In this document: positions 7,980 through 16,807 of the stretch, one piece after another
Numbering within the stretch: the first letter of the stretch is position 1
Layout of the letters: each line of letters opens with the position of its first letter
Assembly (NCBI RefSeq): GCF_013141915.1
Contig: NZ_SROX01000006.1
Location: 186,001-250,000 of the forward strand
DNA: 64,000 bases
Reading direction: 5' to 3'
Source: Cupriavidus necator
Lineage (GTDB): Bacteria > Pseudomonadota > Gammaproteobacteria > Burkholderiales > Burkholderiaceae
Position numbers and translations under genes: made by a program
Notes under the pieces: generated by a model
Told to the model about the DNA's origin: nothing
Databases searched by the model: none
What the model saw: only the letters and a program-made list of their open reading frames with translations

Positions 7980-8987
7980 TCAGGTTCGGCCCAGGTATCC
8001 GTGCGCGCGGAACCAAGCCAGCGCGTCGCGCAAGCCCTCCTGGTACGGCCGCGGCTGATACCCCAGTTCCCGGCGCGCCTTGTCCGAGGTGAAGAACATC
8101 CGGTAGCGCGACATATTGAGCCCGTCGACAGTCAGGAAGGGCTCCTTGCCGGTCAGCCGCGCCGCCGCTTCGGCCCCGTAGGCCAGCGGATACAGCGGCC
8201 AGCGCGGCAGCTGCACGGTTGGCGGGCGCCGGCCGCATAACTGCGCGATATCGCGCAGCATCTGCTGCAGCATCACGTCCTGCCCGCCGAGGATATAGCG
8301 CTCGCCGGTGCGGCCGCGCTCCAGCGCCAGGAAATGCCCGTTGGCGACGTCGTCCACATGGGCCAGGTTGAGCCCGGTATCGACAAAGGCCGGGATCTTG
8401 CCGGTGGCGGCCTCGACGATGATGCGGCCGGTCGGCGTAGGCCGCACGTCGCGCGGGCCGATGGGCGTGGACGGGTTGACGATGACCGCCGGCAGGCCGT
8501 GCTCGGCTACGCGTTGTTCGACCACGCGCTCGGCCAGTACCTTGCTGCGCTTGTAGGCGCCGATGGCCTCGTGCGGACGCAGCGCCGCGGTCTCGTCCAC
8601 CGGCGCCTGCGCGCCGGCGACGCGCAGCGTCGCCACGCTGCTGGTGTAGACCACGCGCTCCACGCCGGCGCGCTGCGCCGCTTCCATCACCGCCAGCGTG
8701 CCGTCGACGTTAGTGCGCACGATGTCTTCCGGGTCGCGCGCCCACAGCCGGTAGTCGGCGGCCACATGGAACACGTAGCGCACGCCCTGCAGCGCCGCGG
8801 CCACGGCTGCGGCGTCGCGCATGTCGCCCTGCGCCACGGTCACCGGCAGGCCGGCAAGATTGGTGCGGGGGCTTTGCGGGCGCACCAGCACGCGCACGCG
8901 CCAGCCGCGCAGCAGCGCCTGGCGCGCCACCGCCGATCCCAGGAAGCCCGCTGCACCGGTTACCAGCACGTCATCGTTTTTGGTCAT
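7980..8987 (-). CDS. hpnA: Hopanoid-associated NAD-dependent sugar epimerase/reductase HpnA
   Basis: A 335-residue extended short-chain dehydrogenase. The NAD-binding GxxGxxG is seen in TGAAGFLG (residues 10-17), the catalytic Ser-Tyr-Lys set in VVYTSSVAT and AYKRSK, and a C-terminal substrate domain follows. It matches HpnA, found in most hopanoid loci and thought to act on a sugar or sugar-like side chain. It is the only gene of the first half of this locus on the minus strand. AGGA lies about 10 bases before the ATG. Its promoter must lie in the 220-base gap shared with ispH. Confidence 0.85.
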   Translation of the reverse strand: MTKNDDVLVTGAAGFLGSAVARQALLRGWRVRVLVRPQSPRTNLAGLPVTVAQGDMRDAAAVAAALQGVRYVFHVAADYRLWARDPEDIVRTNVDGTLAVMEAAQRAGVERVVYTSSVATLRVAGAQAPVDETAALRPHEAIGAYKRSKVLAERVVEQRVAEHGLPAVIVNPSTPIGPRDVRPTPTGRIIVEAATGKIPAFVDTGLNLAHVDDVANGHFLALERGRTGERYILGGQDVMLQQMLRDIAQLCGRRPPTVQLPRWPLYPLAYGAEAAARLTGKEPFLTVDGLNMSRYRMFFTSDKARRELGYQPRPYQEGLRDALAWFRAHGYLGRT

Positions 8988-9207
8988 CAGCCCGTTGTCC
9001 TGTAAGGCGGCATCGCCGGGGCCGGCCCTGCGCCGATCATGGCGGCTCCAGACAAAGCCGGCGTGTCGGGTATATAGTAACCACCGTGCGAGGAAAATGT
9101 GATCCGTGGTGGGATCTCCGGTGGGTCTGGCTGGATACCGGGCACCGTTTTCCGTTGCGCGATCCCAAACACTGAAACCCGTTGCAAATGGGTCGGGGGC
9201 CTACTCC
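8988..9207. promoter_or_regulatory. Divergent region between hpnA and ispH
   Basis: This 220-base gap must start transcription both ways. The only clear AT-rich element is TATATAGTAA at 9071-9080, which could serve as a -10 on either strand; no matching -35 is evident. The long 5' leader before ispH (over 100 bases if that element is used) shows no recognisable riboswitch. Confidence 0.3.
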
Positions 9208-10206
9208 ATGCAGGTGATTCTTGCTCAGCCCCGGGGCTTCTGTGCCGGCGTGGTGCGCGCGATCGAGATTGTCGACCGCGCCCTCGTGAAGCACGGTGCG
9301 CCGGTGTTCGTGCGGCATGAGATCGTGCATAACAAGCACGTCGTACAGGGACTGAAGGAGAAGGGCGCGCGTTTCGTCGAGGAACTGGACGAAGTGCCGG
9401 CCAACGCGGTGACCATCTTCAGCGCGCATGGGGTTTCGCGCGCGGTCGTCGCCGATGCCAGCCAGCGTCAGCTGCATGCCATTGACGCCACCTGCCCGCT
9501 GGTGATCAAGGTCCACACCCAGGGCCGCCAGTACGCCGCCAGCGGCCGCACGGTCATCCTGATCGGCCATGCCGGCCACCCCGAGGTCGAAGGCACCATG
9601 GGCCAGATCCCCGGCAAGGTGATCCTGGTGCAGAACGAGGCCGATGTCGGCAAGCTCGAGCTGCCCGACGATTCCCCGGTCGCCTACGTCACCCAGACCA
9701 CGCTGAGCGTGGACGATACCCGCAACATCATCGCCGCGCTCGCACGGCGCTTCAGCAACCTGGTCGGTCCCGATACCCGCGATATCTGCTACGCCACGCA
9801 GAACCGCCAGAGCGCGGTGCGCGACCTCTGCAAGCTGGCCGACGTGATCCTGGTGATCGGCGCGACCAACAGTTCCAACTCCAACCGGCTGCGCGAGATC
9901 GGCACCGAAAGCGGCGTGCCCAGCTACCTGATCGCCGACGGCAGCGAGCTGGACCCGGCCTGGGTGCGCGACGCCAACGTGGTCGGCATCACCGCCGGGG
10001 CCTCGGCCCCCGAGGCCATGGTCGAAGACGTGATCGCGACGCTGCGCCGGCTGGGCCCGGTCGAGGTCAGCACCATGGCCGGGCGCGAGGAGCATGCCGA
10101 ATTCCGGCTGCCGGCCGAGCTGGCCGACGTGAGCCCGGCTCCGGCACCGCGCCAGCCTGACACGGACGCCGCGCCGGCCACCGCCAGCGAGAAGATTGCA
10201 GGCTGA
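9208..10206 (+). CDS. ispH: 4-hydroxy-3-methylbut-2-enyl diphosphate reductase IspH (LytB)
   Basis: A 332-residue enzyme of the last step of the MEP pathway, reducing HMBPP to IPP and DMAPP with a [4Fe-4S] cluster. The three cluster cysteines are C12 (QPRGFCAG), C96 (DATCPLV) and C194 ([10 protein letters not shown]). Substrate residues H41, H74 (SAHG), H124 and E126 ([10 protein letters not shown]) are present. A Pro/Ala-rich tail from about residue 305 is not part of the family fold. The ATG at 9208 begins the conserved [12 protein letters not shown]; the frame upstream has no similarity. It leads the ispH-hpnH-I-J-K-L operon, coupling isoprenoid supply to hopanoid modification. A second, housekeeping ispH elsewhere in the genome is likely but not visible. 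Confidence 0.93.
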   Translation: MQVILAQPRGFCAGVVRAIEIVDRALVKHGAPVFVRHEIVHNKHVVQGLKEKGARFVEELDEVPANAVTIFSAHGVSRAVVADASQRQLHAIDATCPLVIKVHTQGRQYAASGRTVILIGHAGHPEVEGTMGQIPGKVILVQNEADVGKLELPDDSPVAYVTQTTLSVDDTRNIIAALARRFSNLVGPDTRDICYATQNRQSAVRDLCKLADVILVIGATNSSNSNRLREIGTESGVPSYLIADGSELDPAWVRDANVVGITAGASAPEAMVEDVIATLRRLGPVEVSTMAGREEHAEFRLPAELADVSPAPAPRQPDTDAAPATASEKIAG

Positions 10207-10226
10207 ACCAACCAGAGGAAGCTGTC

Positions 10227-11399
10227 GTGGCCATTCCGTTCCTGCAGGTTGCCCGCGTGGGCGCCTATATCGTCGGCAAGCACCTGTCGCGGCAAAAGCG
10301 CTATCCGCTTGCCCTGATGCTCGAACCGCTGTTCCGCTGCAACCTGGCGTGCTCGGGCTGCGGCAAGATCGACTACCCCGATCCCATCCTGAACCAGCGC
10401 CTGTCGGTGCAGCAATGCCTGGAGGCGGTCGATGAATGCGGTGCCCCGGTGGTGTCCATCGCCGGCGGCGAGCCGCTGCTGCACAAGGACATGCCGGAGA
10501 TCGTGCAAGGCATCATCAAGCGGCGCAAGTTTGTCTACCTGTGCACCAATGCGCTGCTGATGGAAAAGAAGCTGGACCAGTACCAGCCCAGCCCGTATTT
10601 CATCTGGTCGGTGCACCTGGACGGCGATCGCGAGATGCATGACCGCTCGGTGTGCCAGGAGGGCGTGTACGACCGCTGCATCGAGGCGATCCGCCTGGCC
10701 AAGGCGCGCGGCTTCCGCGTCAATATCAATTGCACGCTGTTCAACGATGCGCAGCCCGAGCGCGTGGCGAAGTTCTTCGACTCGGTCAAGGCGCTGGGCG
10801 TCGATGGCATCACCGTGTCGCCGGGCTATGCCTATGAACGCGCCCCGGACCAGCAGCACTTCCTGAACCGAGGCAAGACCCGGCAGCTGTTCCGCGACAT
10901 CCTCAGCCGCGGCCGCGCGGGCAAGAACTGGGCGTTCAGCCAGTCGACACTGTTCCTGGACTTCCTGGCCGGCAACCAGACCTACCACTGCACCCCGTGG
11001 GGCAACCCCGCGCGCACGGTATTCGGCTGGCAGCGGCCGTGCTACCTGTTGGGCGAAGGCTACGCCGCCACCTTCCGCGAGCTGATGGACGAGACCGACT
11101 GGGACGCCTACGGCACCGGCAACTACGAGAAATGCGCCGACTGCATGGTGCACAGCGGCTACGAAGCCACCGCCGTGGCCGACACCTTCGCCCATCCGCT
11201 CAAGGCACTCGGCGTCAGCCTGCGCGGCGTGCGCACCAGCGGCCAGATGGCGCCTGACATTGCGCTGGACCGGCAGCGGCCGGCCGAGTACGTGTTCTCG
11301 CGCCACGTCGAGATCAAGCTTGAGGAAATCCAGCGCGCCAAACCGCCCGCCAACAAGCCCGGGCCGGCCAAGGCGCAAGCCAACGCGGTCACGCACTGA
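10227..11399 (+). CDS. hpnH: Hopanoid radical SAM protein HpnH (adenosylhopane synthase)
   Basis: A 390-residue radical SAM enzyme joining hopene (diploptene) to 5'-deoxyadenosine to give adenosylhopane, the first extension of the C35 side chain. The cluster motif CNLACSGC provides C38, C42 and C45, and SIAGGEPLLH is the SAM-binding GGE region. A C-terminal cysteine group (YEKCADCMVHSG) matches the SPASM-like end of HpnH. Translation starts at a GTG with AGAGGAAG 7 bases upstream. The gene begins 20 bases after ispH. The last 25 residues are Pro/Ala/Lys-rich and look dispensable. Confidence 0.93.
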   Translation: MAIPFLQVARVGAYIVGKHLSRQKRYPLALMLEPLFRCNLACSGCGKIDYPDPILNQRLSVQQCLEAVDECGAPVVSIAGGEPLLHKDMPEIVQGIIKRRKFVYLCTNALLMEKKLDQYQPSPYFIWSVHLDGDREMHDRSVCQEGVYDRCIEAIRLAKARGFRVNINCTLFNDAQPERVAKFFDSVKALGVDGITVSPGYAYERAPDQQHFLNRGKTRQLFRDILSRGRAGKNWAFSQSTLFLDFLAGNQTYHCTPWGNPARTVFGWQRPCYLLGEGYAATFRELMDETDWDAYGTGNYEKCADCMVHSGYEATAVADTFAHPLKALGVSLRGVRTSGQMAPDIALDRQRPAEYVFSRHVEIKLEEIQRAKPPANKPGPAKAQANAVTH

Positions 11400-11409
11400 A
11401 CCGATTGCG

Positions 11410-12645
11410 ATGGCCGCGGAACTGGTTGCCACCCTGCCCGGCGTAGCGCTGACCTGCGTGTCGGCGGGCTATGCGCTGGCGGCGGCCTGGTTGTCGCGCC
11501 GCGCACCCGTGGCAAGCGCCGGCACGGCCACCGCGCCGGTCAGCGTGCTCAAGCCGCTGTGCGGCGCCGAACCCCGGCTCTACGCCAACCTGGCGACGTT
11601 CTGCCGGCAGCGGCATCCGTCGTTCCAGCTGGTGTTCGGCGTGCGCGCCGCGGACGATCCTGCCATCGCCGTGGTCGAGCGGCTGCGCCGCGACTTCCCG
11701 GCCTGCGACATGACGCTGGTGATCGATCCGCAGGTGCATGGCAGCAACCTGAAGGTCAGCAACCTGATCAACCTGTTGGGCGCCGCCAGGCACGATGCGC
11801 TGGTCATCGCCGACAGCGACATCGCGGTGGCGCCCGACTACCTGGCGCGCGTGACGGCGCCGTTGGCCGATGCCGGCGTCGGCGTGGTCACCTGCCTGTA
11901 CCGCGGCCATGCCATCGGCGGGTTCTGGTCGCGTATCGGCGCGCAGTTTATCGACGACTGGTTCGCGCCGGCGGTGCGCATCGCGCATGCGGGCGGCTCG
12001 CGGCGCTTTGCCTTTGGCGCGACCATCGCGCTGCGCCGCGATACGCTGGCGGCCATCGGCGGATTCGCAACCCTGCGCGACCGGCTGGCCGACGACTTCT
12101 GGCTGGGCGAGCTGACGCGGCGGCAGGGATTGCGAACGGTGTTGTCGGATGTGGTGGTGACGACCGATATCGCCGAAGACCGCTTCGCCGATTTGTGGCG
12201 GCATGAATTGCGCTGGCTGCGCACGGTGCGCTCGCTGAATCCGGCTGGCTTTGCCTTTACCTTCATCACATTCACCTGGCCGATGCTGGCGCTGGGGGCG
12301 TGGCTGGCGCCGCTGCCGCTGGTGCTCGCCGTGGCGGCCTTGGGCGTGGTGGCACGCAGCGTGCTGGCCGGCAGCATCGCCGCGGCACTGCGGGCGCCGC
12401 TGCGCGATGCGTTGTTGCTGGCGGGGTGGGTGTTTGCGCTGCTTGGCAGGCGCGTGCAGTGGCGGGAGCAAACGTTTACGGTATGTGAGGCCCTGCACGC
12501 CGGGCAAGCGCCCACCCTCTCCCCGGCCCCTCTCCCCCAAGCGGGAGAGGCGAGAAAACAAGCGGGCTCGGAATCCGCGATGGTCACGAAGTCCTCCCCT
12601 GACACCCCACCCTTCACCGGCATCCATACCCAGAGGCCGCTATGA
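11410..12645 (+). CDS. hpnI: Hopanoid glycosyltransferase HpnI, with repeat-derived C-terminal tail
   Basis: A 411-residue membrane GT2 enzyme. HpnI adds N-acetylglucosamine to bacteriohopanetetrol in the path to its cyclitol ether. The catalytic domain has VSVLKPLCGAEPRLY, the metal-binding VIADSDIAV, and an acceptor motif ADDFWLGE plus RHELRWLRTVR resembling the Q/RXXRW signature of processive GT2 enzymes. Transmembrane segments lie at the N-terminus and near residues 285-345. The family-like part ends near residue 360 (REQTFTV). The remaining 50 or so residues are encoded by a palindromic intergenic-type repeat and following spacer. The stop TGA overlaps the hpnJ start as ATGA, so coupling survives despite the extension. 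Confidence 0.87.
   Translation: MAAELVATLPGVALTCVSAGYALAAAWLSRRAPVASAGTATAPVSVLKPLCGAEPRLYANLATFCRQRHPSFQLVFGVRAADDPAIAVVERLRRDFPACDMTLVIDPQVHGSNLKVSNLINLLGAARHDALVIADSDIAVAPDYLARVTAPLADAGVGVVTCLYRGHAIGGFWSRIGAQFIDDWFAPAVRIAHAGGSRRFAFGATIALRRDTLAAIGGFATLRDRLADDFWLGELTRRQGLRTVLSDVVVTTDIAEDRFADLWRHELRWLRTVRSLNPAGFAFTFITFTWPMLALGAWLAPLPLVLAVAALGVVARSVLAGSIAAALRAPLRDALLLAGWVFALLGRRVQWREQTFTVCEALHAGQAPTLSPAPLPQAGEARKQAGSESAMVTKSSPDTPPFTGIHTQRPL
12515..12554. repeat. Burkholderiales-type palindromic repeat inside the 3' end of hpnI
   Basis: A CT-rich run is followed by CCTCTCCC (12529-12536), CCAAGC and GGGAGAGG (12543-12550), a perfect 8-base inverted repeat. This sequence style is common between genes in Cupriavidus and relatives. 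Here it is read in frame as part of hpnI. Confidence 0.6.
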
Positions 12646-14066
12646 AAAAAACCCTGTTTCTGCAGGCCCCGTCCTTCGACGGCTTCGACGGCGGCGCCGG
12701 CTCGCGCTACCAGGCCAAGCGGGAGATCAAGTCGTTCTGGTATCCCACCTGGCTGGCACAGCCGGCCGCACTGGTGCCCGGCAGCCGCGTGCTCGATGCC
12801 CCGGCCGACGGCCTGAGCGTGGCGCAGACGCTGGAGATTGCCGCGGACTATGAACTGGTCATCATCCACACCAGCACGCCATCCTTCCCCACCGATGCCA
12901 AATTCGCCGAGGAACTGAAGCAGCGCCACCCCGGCGTGATGATCGGCATGGTCGGTGCCAAGCCCGCGGTCGATCCGGGCGGCACGCTGGGCGCGAGCGA
13001 CGCCATCGACTTCGTCTGCCGCGAGGAATTCGACTACACCTGCCAGGACGTGGCCGCCGGCAAGCCGCTCAAGGACATCCTGGGCCTCTCCTACCGGCTG
13101 CCGGACGGATCGCTCGAACACAACGGGCAGCGCCCGATGATCGAGAACATGGACGAGCTGCCGTTCGTCGCGCCGGTCTACCAGCGCGACCTGAAGATCG
13201 ACAACTACTTCATCGGCTACCTGAAGCACCCTTACGTCTCGATCTACACCGGCCGCGGCTGCCGTTCGCGCTGCACCTTCTGCCTGTGGCCGCAGACCGT
13301 GGGCGGGCACCGCTACCGCACGCGCTCGGCCGAGAGCGTGATCGCGGAGGTGAAATGGATCAAGGAGAACATGCCCGAGGTCAAGGAGATCATGTTCGAC
13401 GACGACACCTTCACCGACTTCAAGCCGCGCGTGGAAGAGATCGCACGCGGACTGGGCCAGCTGGGCGTGACGTGGTCGTGCAATGCCAAGGCCAACGTGC
13501 CGTACAGCACGCTCAAGATCATGAAGGAAAACGGGCTGCGCCTGTTGCTGGTGGGCTATGAATCCGGCGACGACCAGATCCTGCTGAACATCAAGAAGGG
13601 CCTGCGTACCGACATCGCGCGCCGCTTCACCGAAGACTGCCGCAAGCTGGGCATCCAGATCCACGGCACCTTCATCCTGGGCCTGCCGGGCGAGACGCGC
13701 GAGACCATCGAGAAGACCATCGAGTACGCCAAGGAAATCAACCCGCATACCATCCAGGTCTCGCTGGCGGCTCCCTACCCCGGCACCACGCTGTACCGCC
13801 AGGCGGTGGAGAACGGCTGGCTCGAGGAAAACAAGGTCATCAACCTGGTCAACGACCAAGGCGTGCAGCTCGCGGCAATCAGCTACCCGCACCTGTCGAA
13901 GGAAGACATCTACCACGGCGTCGAGACCTTCTATAAGCGCTTTTACTTCCGCCCCGGCAAGATCTGGGAAATCGTGCGCGAAATGCTCGGCAGCTGGGAC
14001 ATGATGAAGCGGCGCCTGCGCGAAGGCGTGGAGTTTTTCCGCTTCCTGCGCTCGCACGAGGCCTGA
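12642..14066 (+). CDS. hpnJ: Hopanoid radical SAM/B12-binding protein HpnJ
   Basis: A 474-residue radical SAM enzyme with an N-terminal cobalamin-binding-like domain (residues 1-140) and the cluster motif CRSRCTFC (C207, C211, C214) after YTGRG. HpnJ is assigned to ring contraction of the sugar into the cyclitol of bacteriohopanetetrol cyclitol ether. The start ATG overlaps the hpnI stop (ATGA), and hpnK follows at once. Length matches the family. Confidence 0.92.
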   Translation: MKKTLFLQAPSFDGFDGGAGSRYQAKREIKSFWYPTWLAQPAALVPGSRVLDAPADGLSVAQTLEIAADYELVIIHTSTPSFPTDAKFAEELKQRHPGVMIGMVGAKPAVDPGGTLGASDAIDFVCREEFDYTCQDVAAGKPLKDILGLSYRLPDGSLEHNGQRPMIENMDELPFVAPVYQRDLKIDNYFIGYLKHPYVSIYTGRGCRSRCTFCLWPQTVGGHRYRTRSAESVIAEVKWIKENMPEVKEIMFDDDTFTDFKPRVEEIARGLGQLGVTWSCNAKANVPYSTLKIMKENGLRLLLVGYESGDDQILLNIKKGLRTDIARRFTEDCRKLGIQIHGTFILGLPGETRETIEKTIEYAKEINPHTIQVSLAAPYPGTTLYRQAVENGWLEENKVINLVNDQGVQLAAISYPHLSKEDIYHGVETFYKRFYFRPGKIWEIVREMLGSWDMMKRRLREGVEFFRFLRSHEA

Positions 14067-14068
14067 TC

Positions 14069-14920
14069 CTGGCCCGGGCGCTTTCCTGTGCGTCGCAGCG
14101 CGCGCTGATCGTCACCGCCGACGACTTCGGGCTGCACCTGGCCGTCAACGAAGCGGTGGAGCTGGCCCACCGCGACGGCGTGCTCAACGCCGCCAGCCTG
14201 ATGGTGGGTGCACCGGCCATGGCGGACGCGGTGGCGCGCGCGCGCCGGCTGCCCGCGTTGCGCGTGGGACTGCACGTGGTGCTGGCCGATGGCCCGGCCA
14301 CGCTGCCGCGCGCGCGTATCCCCGACCTGGTCGATGCGCACGGCCGCTTCGGCTCGGCCATGGCGCTGGACGGCTGCCGCTTCTTCTTTCTGCCCGCGGT
14401 GCGCCGCCAGCTTGCCGCGGAAATCCGCGCGCAGTTCGAGGCCTTCGCCGCCACCGGCCTGCCGCTGGACCACGTCAATACCCACAAGCATTTCCACCTG
14501 CATCCGACCGTGCTATCGCTGATCCTCTCGATCGGGCGCGACTACGGCCTGCGCGCGATGCGGCTGCCGCGCGAGGCGGGCGCGCCATGGCTGCTGCGGC
14601 CCTGGCTGGCGTTGCTGCGGCGCCGGCTGGAGCGCGCCGGCATTGCGCACAATGACTACGTGGTCGGCATCGCGCGCAGCGGCCAGATGGATGAGGCGGC
14701 GCTGCTGCAGGCGCTGGCGCAACTGCCCGCGGGCGTGGGCGAGATCTACCTGCACCCGGCGGTGGTCTCCGGCGCGGCGATCGCTCCATCGATGCGCGGG
14801 TACCGCCATGCCGACGAGCTGGCCGCGCTGCTGTCGCCGCGCGTGCGCGCGGCACTGGAGCGCACGGCCCGGCGGCGCGGCGGCTTTGCCGATGTGCTCG
14901 GCGGCGGCGCGCTCTCCTGA
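14069..14920 (+). CDS. hpnK: Hopanoid deacetylase HpnK, apparent non-canonical start
   Basis: A YdjC/ChbG-like carbohydrate deacetylase that removes the acetyl group from the glucosamine of the hopanoid head group. The catalytic start ALIVTADDFGLH carries the DD metal ligands, and LDHVNTHKHFHLHP holds the metal histidines. The first ATG/GTG/TTG in frame is GTG at 14156, which would delete TADDFG. Upstream, the frame is open far into hpnJ with no ATG, GTG or TTG in the last hundred bases. I place the start at CTG 14069, which has GAGG (14058-14061) 7 bases upstream and gives a 283-residue protein of normal family length. CTG 14063, overlapping the hpnJ stop as CTGA, is the alternative. Confidence 0.8.
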   Translation: MARALSCASQRALIVTADDFGLHLAVNEAVELAHRDGVLNAASLMVGAPAMADAVARARRLPALRVGLHVVLADGPATLPRARIPDLVDAHGRFGSAMALDGCRFFFLPAVRRQLAAEIRAQFEAFAATGLPLDHVNTHKHFHLHPTVLSLILSIGRDYGLRAMRLPREAGAPWLLRPWLALLRRRLERAGIAHNDYVVGIARSGQMDEAALLQALAQLPAGVGEIYLHPAVVSGAAIAPSMRGYRHADELAALLSPRVRAALERTARRRGGFADVLGGGALS

Positions 14921-14929
14921 AGCTTGCCG

Positions 14930-15961
14930 ATGAAACGCCTGGCTTACCTGACCGGACTGCTCGGGCTGCTGGCGCTGACCGCGCTGGTGATGCACCAGGG
15001 CGCCGGCGATATCGCCGCCCTCATGGCCCGGGGCGGCTGGCCGCTGCTGCTGCTGGTGCCGCTGCACGCGCTGCCGCTGCTGCTCGACGCGCAGGGCTGG
15101 CGCGTGCTGCTGACATCCGCCGATCCCGATGAACGCGCCGGCCTGGGCTTCCTGTGGTGGGTCGCCGCCGTGCGCGAGGCGGTGGGCCGCCTGCTGCCCA
15201 CCGTGGGCGTGGGCGGCGAGCTGGTCGGCATCCGCCTGACGCGCCTGCGCATCCACGACACCACCGCGGTCACCGCCAGCGTGGTGGTCGAAGTGATGGT
15301 GACAATGTTCTCGCAATACCTGTTCGCCGCTACCGGCGTGCTGATGCTGGTGGCCGCGCTGCAGCAACGCGCCGGCGCGTGGATCATCCTGGCCGGCCTG
15401 CTGCTGTCGCTGCCGGTGCCGGTGCTGTTCGCGCTGTCGCTGCGCCACGCCGCGTTGTTCGAGAAACTGGAAGGCGCGGCGCGCCGGCTGTTCGGCGCCG
15501 ACCACCGCATCGTCGCGATCATCGACGGCGCGCGCCTGGACGCGCATATCCGCGCCCTCAACCGGCGCCACCGCGAACTGGCCAAGGCCTTGTGCTGGCA
15601 GCTCGCCGGACTGCTCAGCGGTACGCTCGAGATCTGGCTGGCGCTGTGGCTGCTGGGCCATCCGGTGCCGTTCTGGCAGGCGCTGGCCATCGAGTCGCTG
15701 ACGCAGGCCGCGCGCAACGTGGCGTTTTTCGTGCCGGCCGGGCTGGGCGTGCAGGAAGCCGTGGTGATGCTGCTGGGCCAGGTGCTGGGAATGGACGCGC
15801 AGGTGGCGCTGGCGCTGGCGCTGGTCAAGCGCGCGCGCGAGGTCCTGTTCGGGGTGCCGGCGCTGCTGTCATGGCAATGGGTCGAACTGCGCCGCTGGCG
15901 GCGCGGCGGCACTCGCAGCGCTGATGGCAACCGCGACGATAGCGGGCACGCCGCGCGCTAG
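14930..15961 (+). CDS. hpnL: Hopanoid-associated membrane protein HpnL (LPG synthase TM-like)
   Basis: A 343-residue polytopic inner-membrane protein of the UPF0104/lysylphosphatidylglycerol-synthase transmembrane family, named HpnL in hopanoid clusters. About eight hydrophobic segments are visible, with family-like motifs near the N-terminal third (VGGELVGIRL) and in the C-terminal half (FVPAGLGVQEAVVMLLG). It is proposed to flip or move hopanoid lipids; the mechanism is not proven. The start at 14930 begins MKRLAYLTGLLGLL, 9 bases after hpnK; an in-frame TTG at 14924 is less likely. It is the last plus-strand gene before hpnM on the other strand. Confidence 0.85.
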   Translation: MKRLAYLTGLLGLLALTALVMHQGAGDIAALMARGGWPLLLLVPLHALPLLLDAQGWRVLLTSADPDERAGLGFLWWVAAVREAVGRLLPTVGVGGELVGIRLTRLRIHDTTAVTASVVVEVMVTMFSQYLFAATGVLMLVAALQQRAGAWIILAGLLLSLPVPVLFALSLRHAALFEKLEGAARRLFGADHRIVAIIDGARLDAHIRALNRRHRELAKALCWQLAGLLSGTLEIWLALWLLGHPVPFWQALAIESLTQAARNVAFFVPAGLGVQEAVVMLLGQVLGMDAQVALALALVKRAREVLFGVPALLSWQWVELRRWRRGGTRSADGNRDDSGHAAR

Positions 15962-15982
15962 CGCGCGCTCCGGCGCAACCGC

Positions 15983-16627
15983 TCAGATGTCCGACGCCTG
16001 GCGCGCGTTGTGTGTGGTCAGATACTTCACCAGGCCGTCGACGCCGCCACGCGCGACGATGTCGGCAAACTGCTTGCGGTAGACCTCGATCAGCCACGCC
16101 CCCATCATGTTGATGTCATAGATCTTCCACCCGGCGGCGGTGCGCTGCAGCCGGTAGTCGATCTGCATCTCGTCGGCATTGTTGATCACGCGCGTCTGCA
16201 CCACCACGTCGTTGGCGCCGCCGGCGGCCTTGACCGGCTGGTAGCGGAACCTCACATTCTGCTCGCGCAGTTGCGCCAGCGATACCGCATAGCTGCGCAC
16301 CAGCAGCGTCTGGAACTGCTCGTAAAGCTGTTGCTGCTGCTCCGGCGTGGCCGTGCGCCAGGCGCCCCCCAGCGCCAGCCGCGTGGTGCGCTGGAAATCG
16401 GTGTAGGGCAGGAACTGCTTCTGTACCACCGCGGTGATCTTGCCGAGGTCGCCCGCGCGGGTTTCGGGCTGGGACTGGATGGTGCCGATCACGCCCTCCA
16501 CCGCGGCCTGCACCTGCCGCTCGGGGCTGGTGCGCAGGTCCCCCGGCTGGACGGCCTGGGCGTGCGCGACGGAAGCGATGGCCATCGCCGCGAGCGGCGC
16601 CACGGAAAGCAAGCGGTGAATCGTCAT
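15983..16627 (-). CDS. hpnM: HpnM, MlaC/Ttg2D-like periplasmic lipid carrier
   Basis: A 214-residue secreted protein of the MlaC/toluene-tolerance family, called HpnM next to hopanoid genes. A signal peptide (MTIHRLLSVAPLAAMAIASV, cut after AHA) precedes an NTF2-like lipid-binding fold with RTTRLALGGAWRTATPEQQ and WKIYDINMMGAWLIEVYRKQF, the hallmark C-terminal motif of MlaC proteins. The frame extends far upstream but only as antisense of hpnN. It ends 21 bases from the hpnL stop (convergent) and is divergent from hpnN. It likely carries hopanoids or phospholipids across the periplasm. Confidence 0.88.
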   Translation of the reverse strand: MTIHRLLSVAPLAAMAIASVAHAQAVQPGDLRTSPERQVQAAVEGVIGTIQSQPETRAGDLGKITAVVQKQFLPYTDFQRTTRLALGGAWRTATPEQQQQLYEQFQTLLVRSYAVSLAQLREQNVRFRYQPVKAAGGANDVVVQTRVINNADEMQIDYRLQRTAAGWKIYDINMMGAWLIEVYRKQFADIVARGGVDGLVKYLTTHNARQASDI

Positions 16628-16702
16628 GGATGCAAGAGCGGAGAAATAACCAACGAGCGTGACGCGGCGGCACCGCGCCAACGGCCGGCGCGCGGCTGAC
16701 AG

Positions 16703-16778
16703 TGTATAGCGGATCCGCCCGCATCGCTGCGGCTCCGGCGCCGCAGCGCGCATGCCGCGCGGCGCCAGCCGATATACT
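16703..16778. promoter_or_regulatory. Divergent promoters between hpnM and hpnN
   Basis: The 180-base gap contains two -10-like boxes pointing apart: TATACA on the minus strand (16708-16703, about 75 bases before hpnM) and TATACT on the plus strand (16773-16778, 30 bases before hpnN). No clear -35 boxes are visible. Confidence 0.4.
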
Positions 16779-16807
16779 CGCGGTTCGTGCTCTTTCCGGA
16801 TCCGTCC

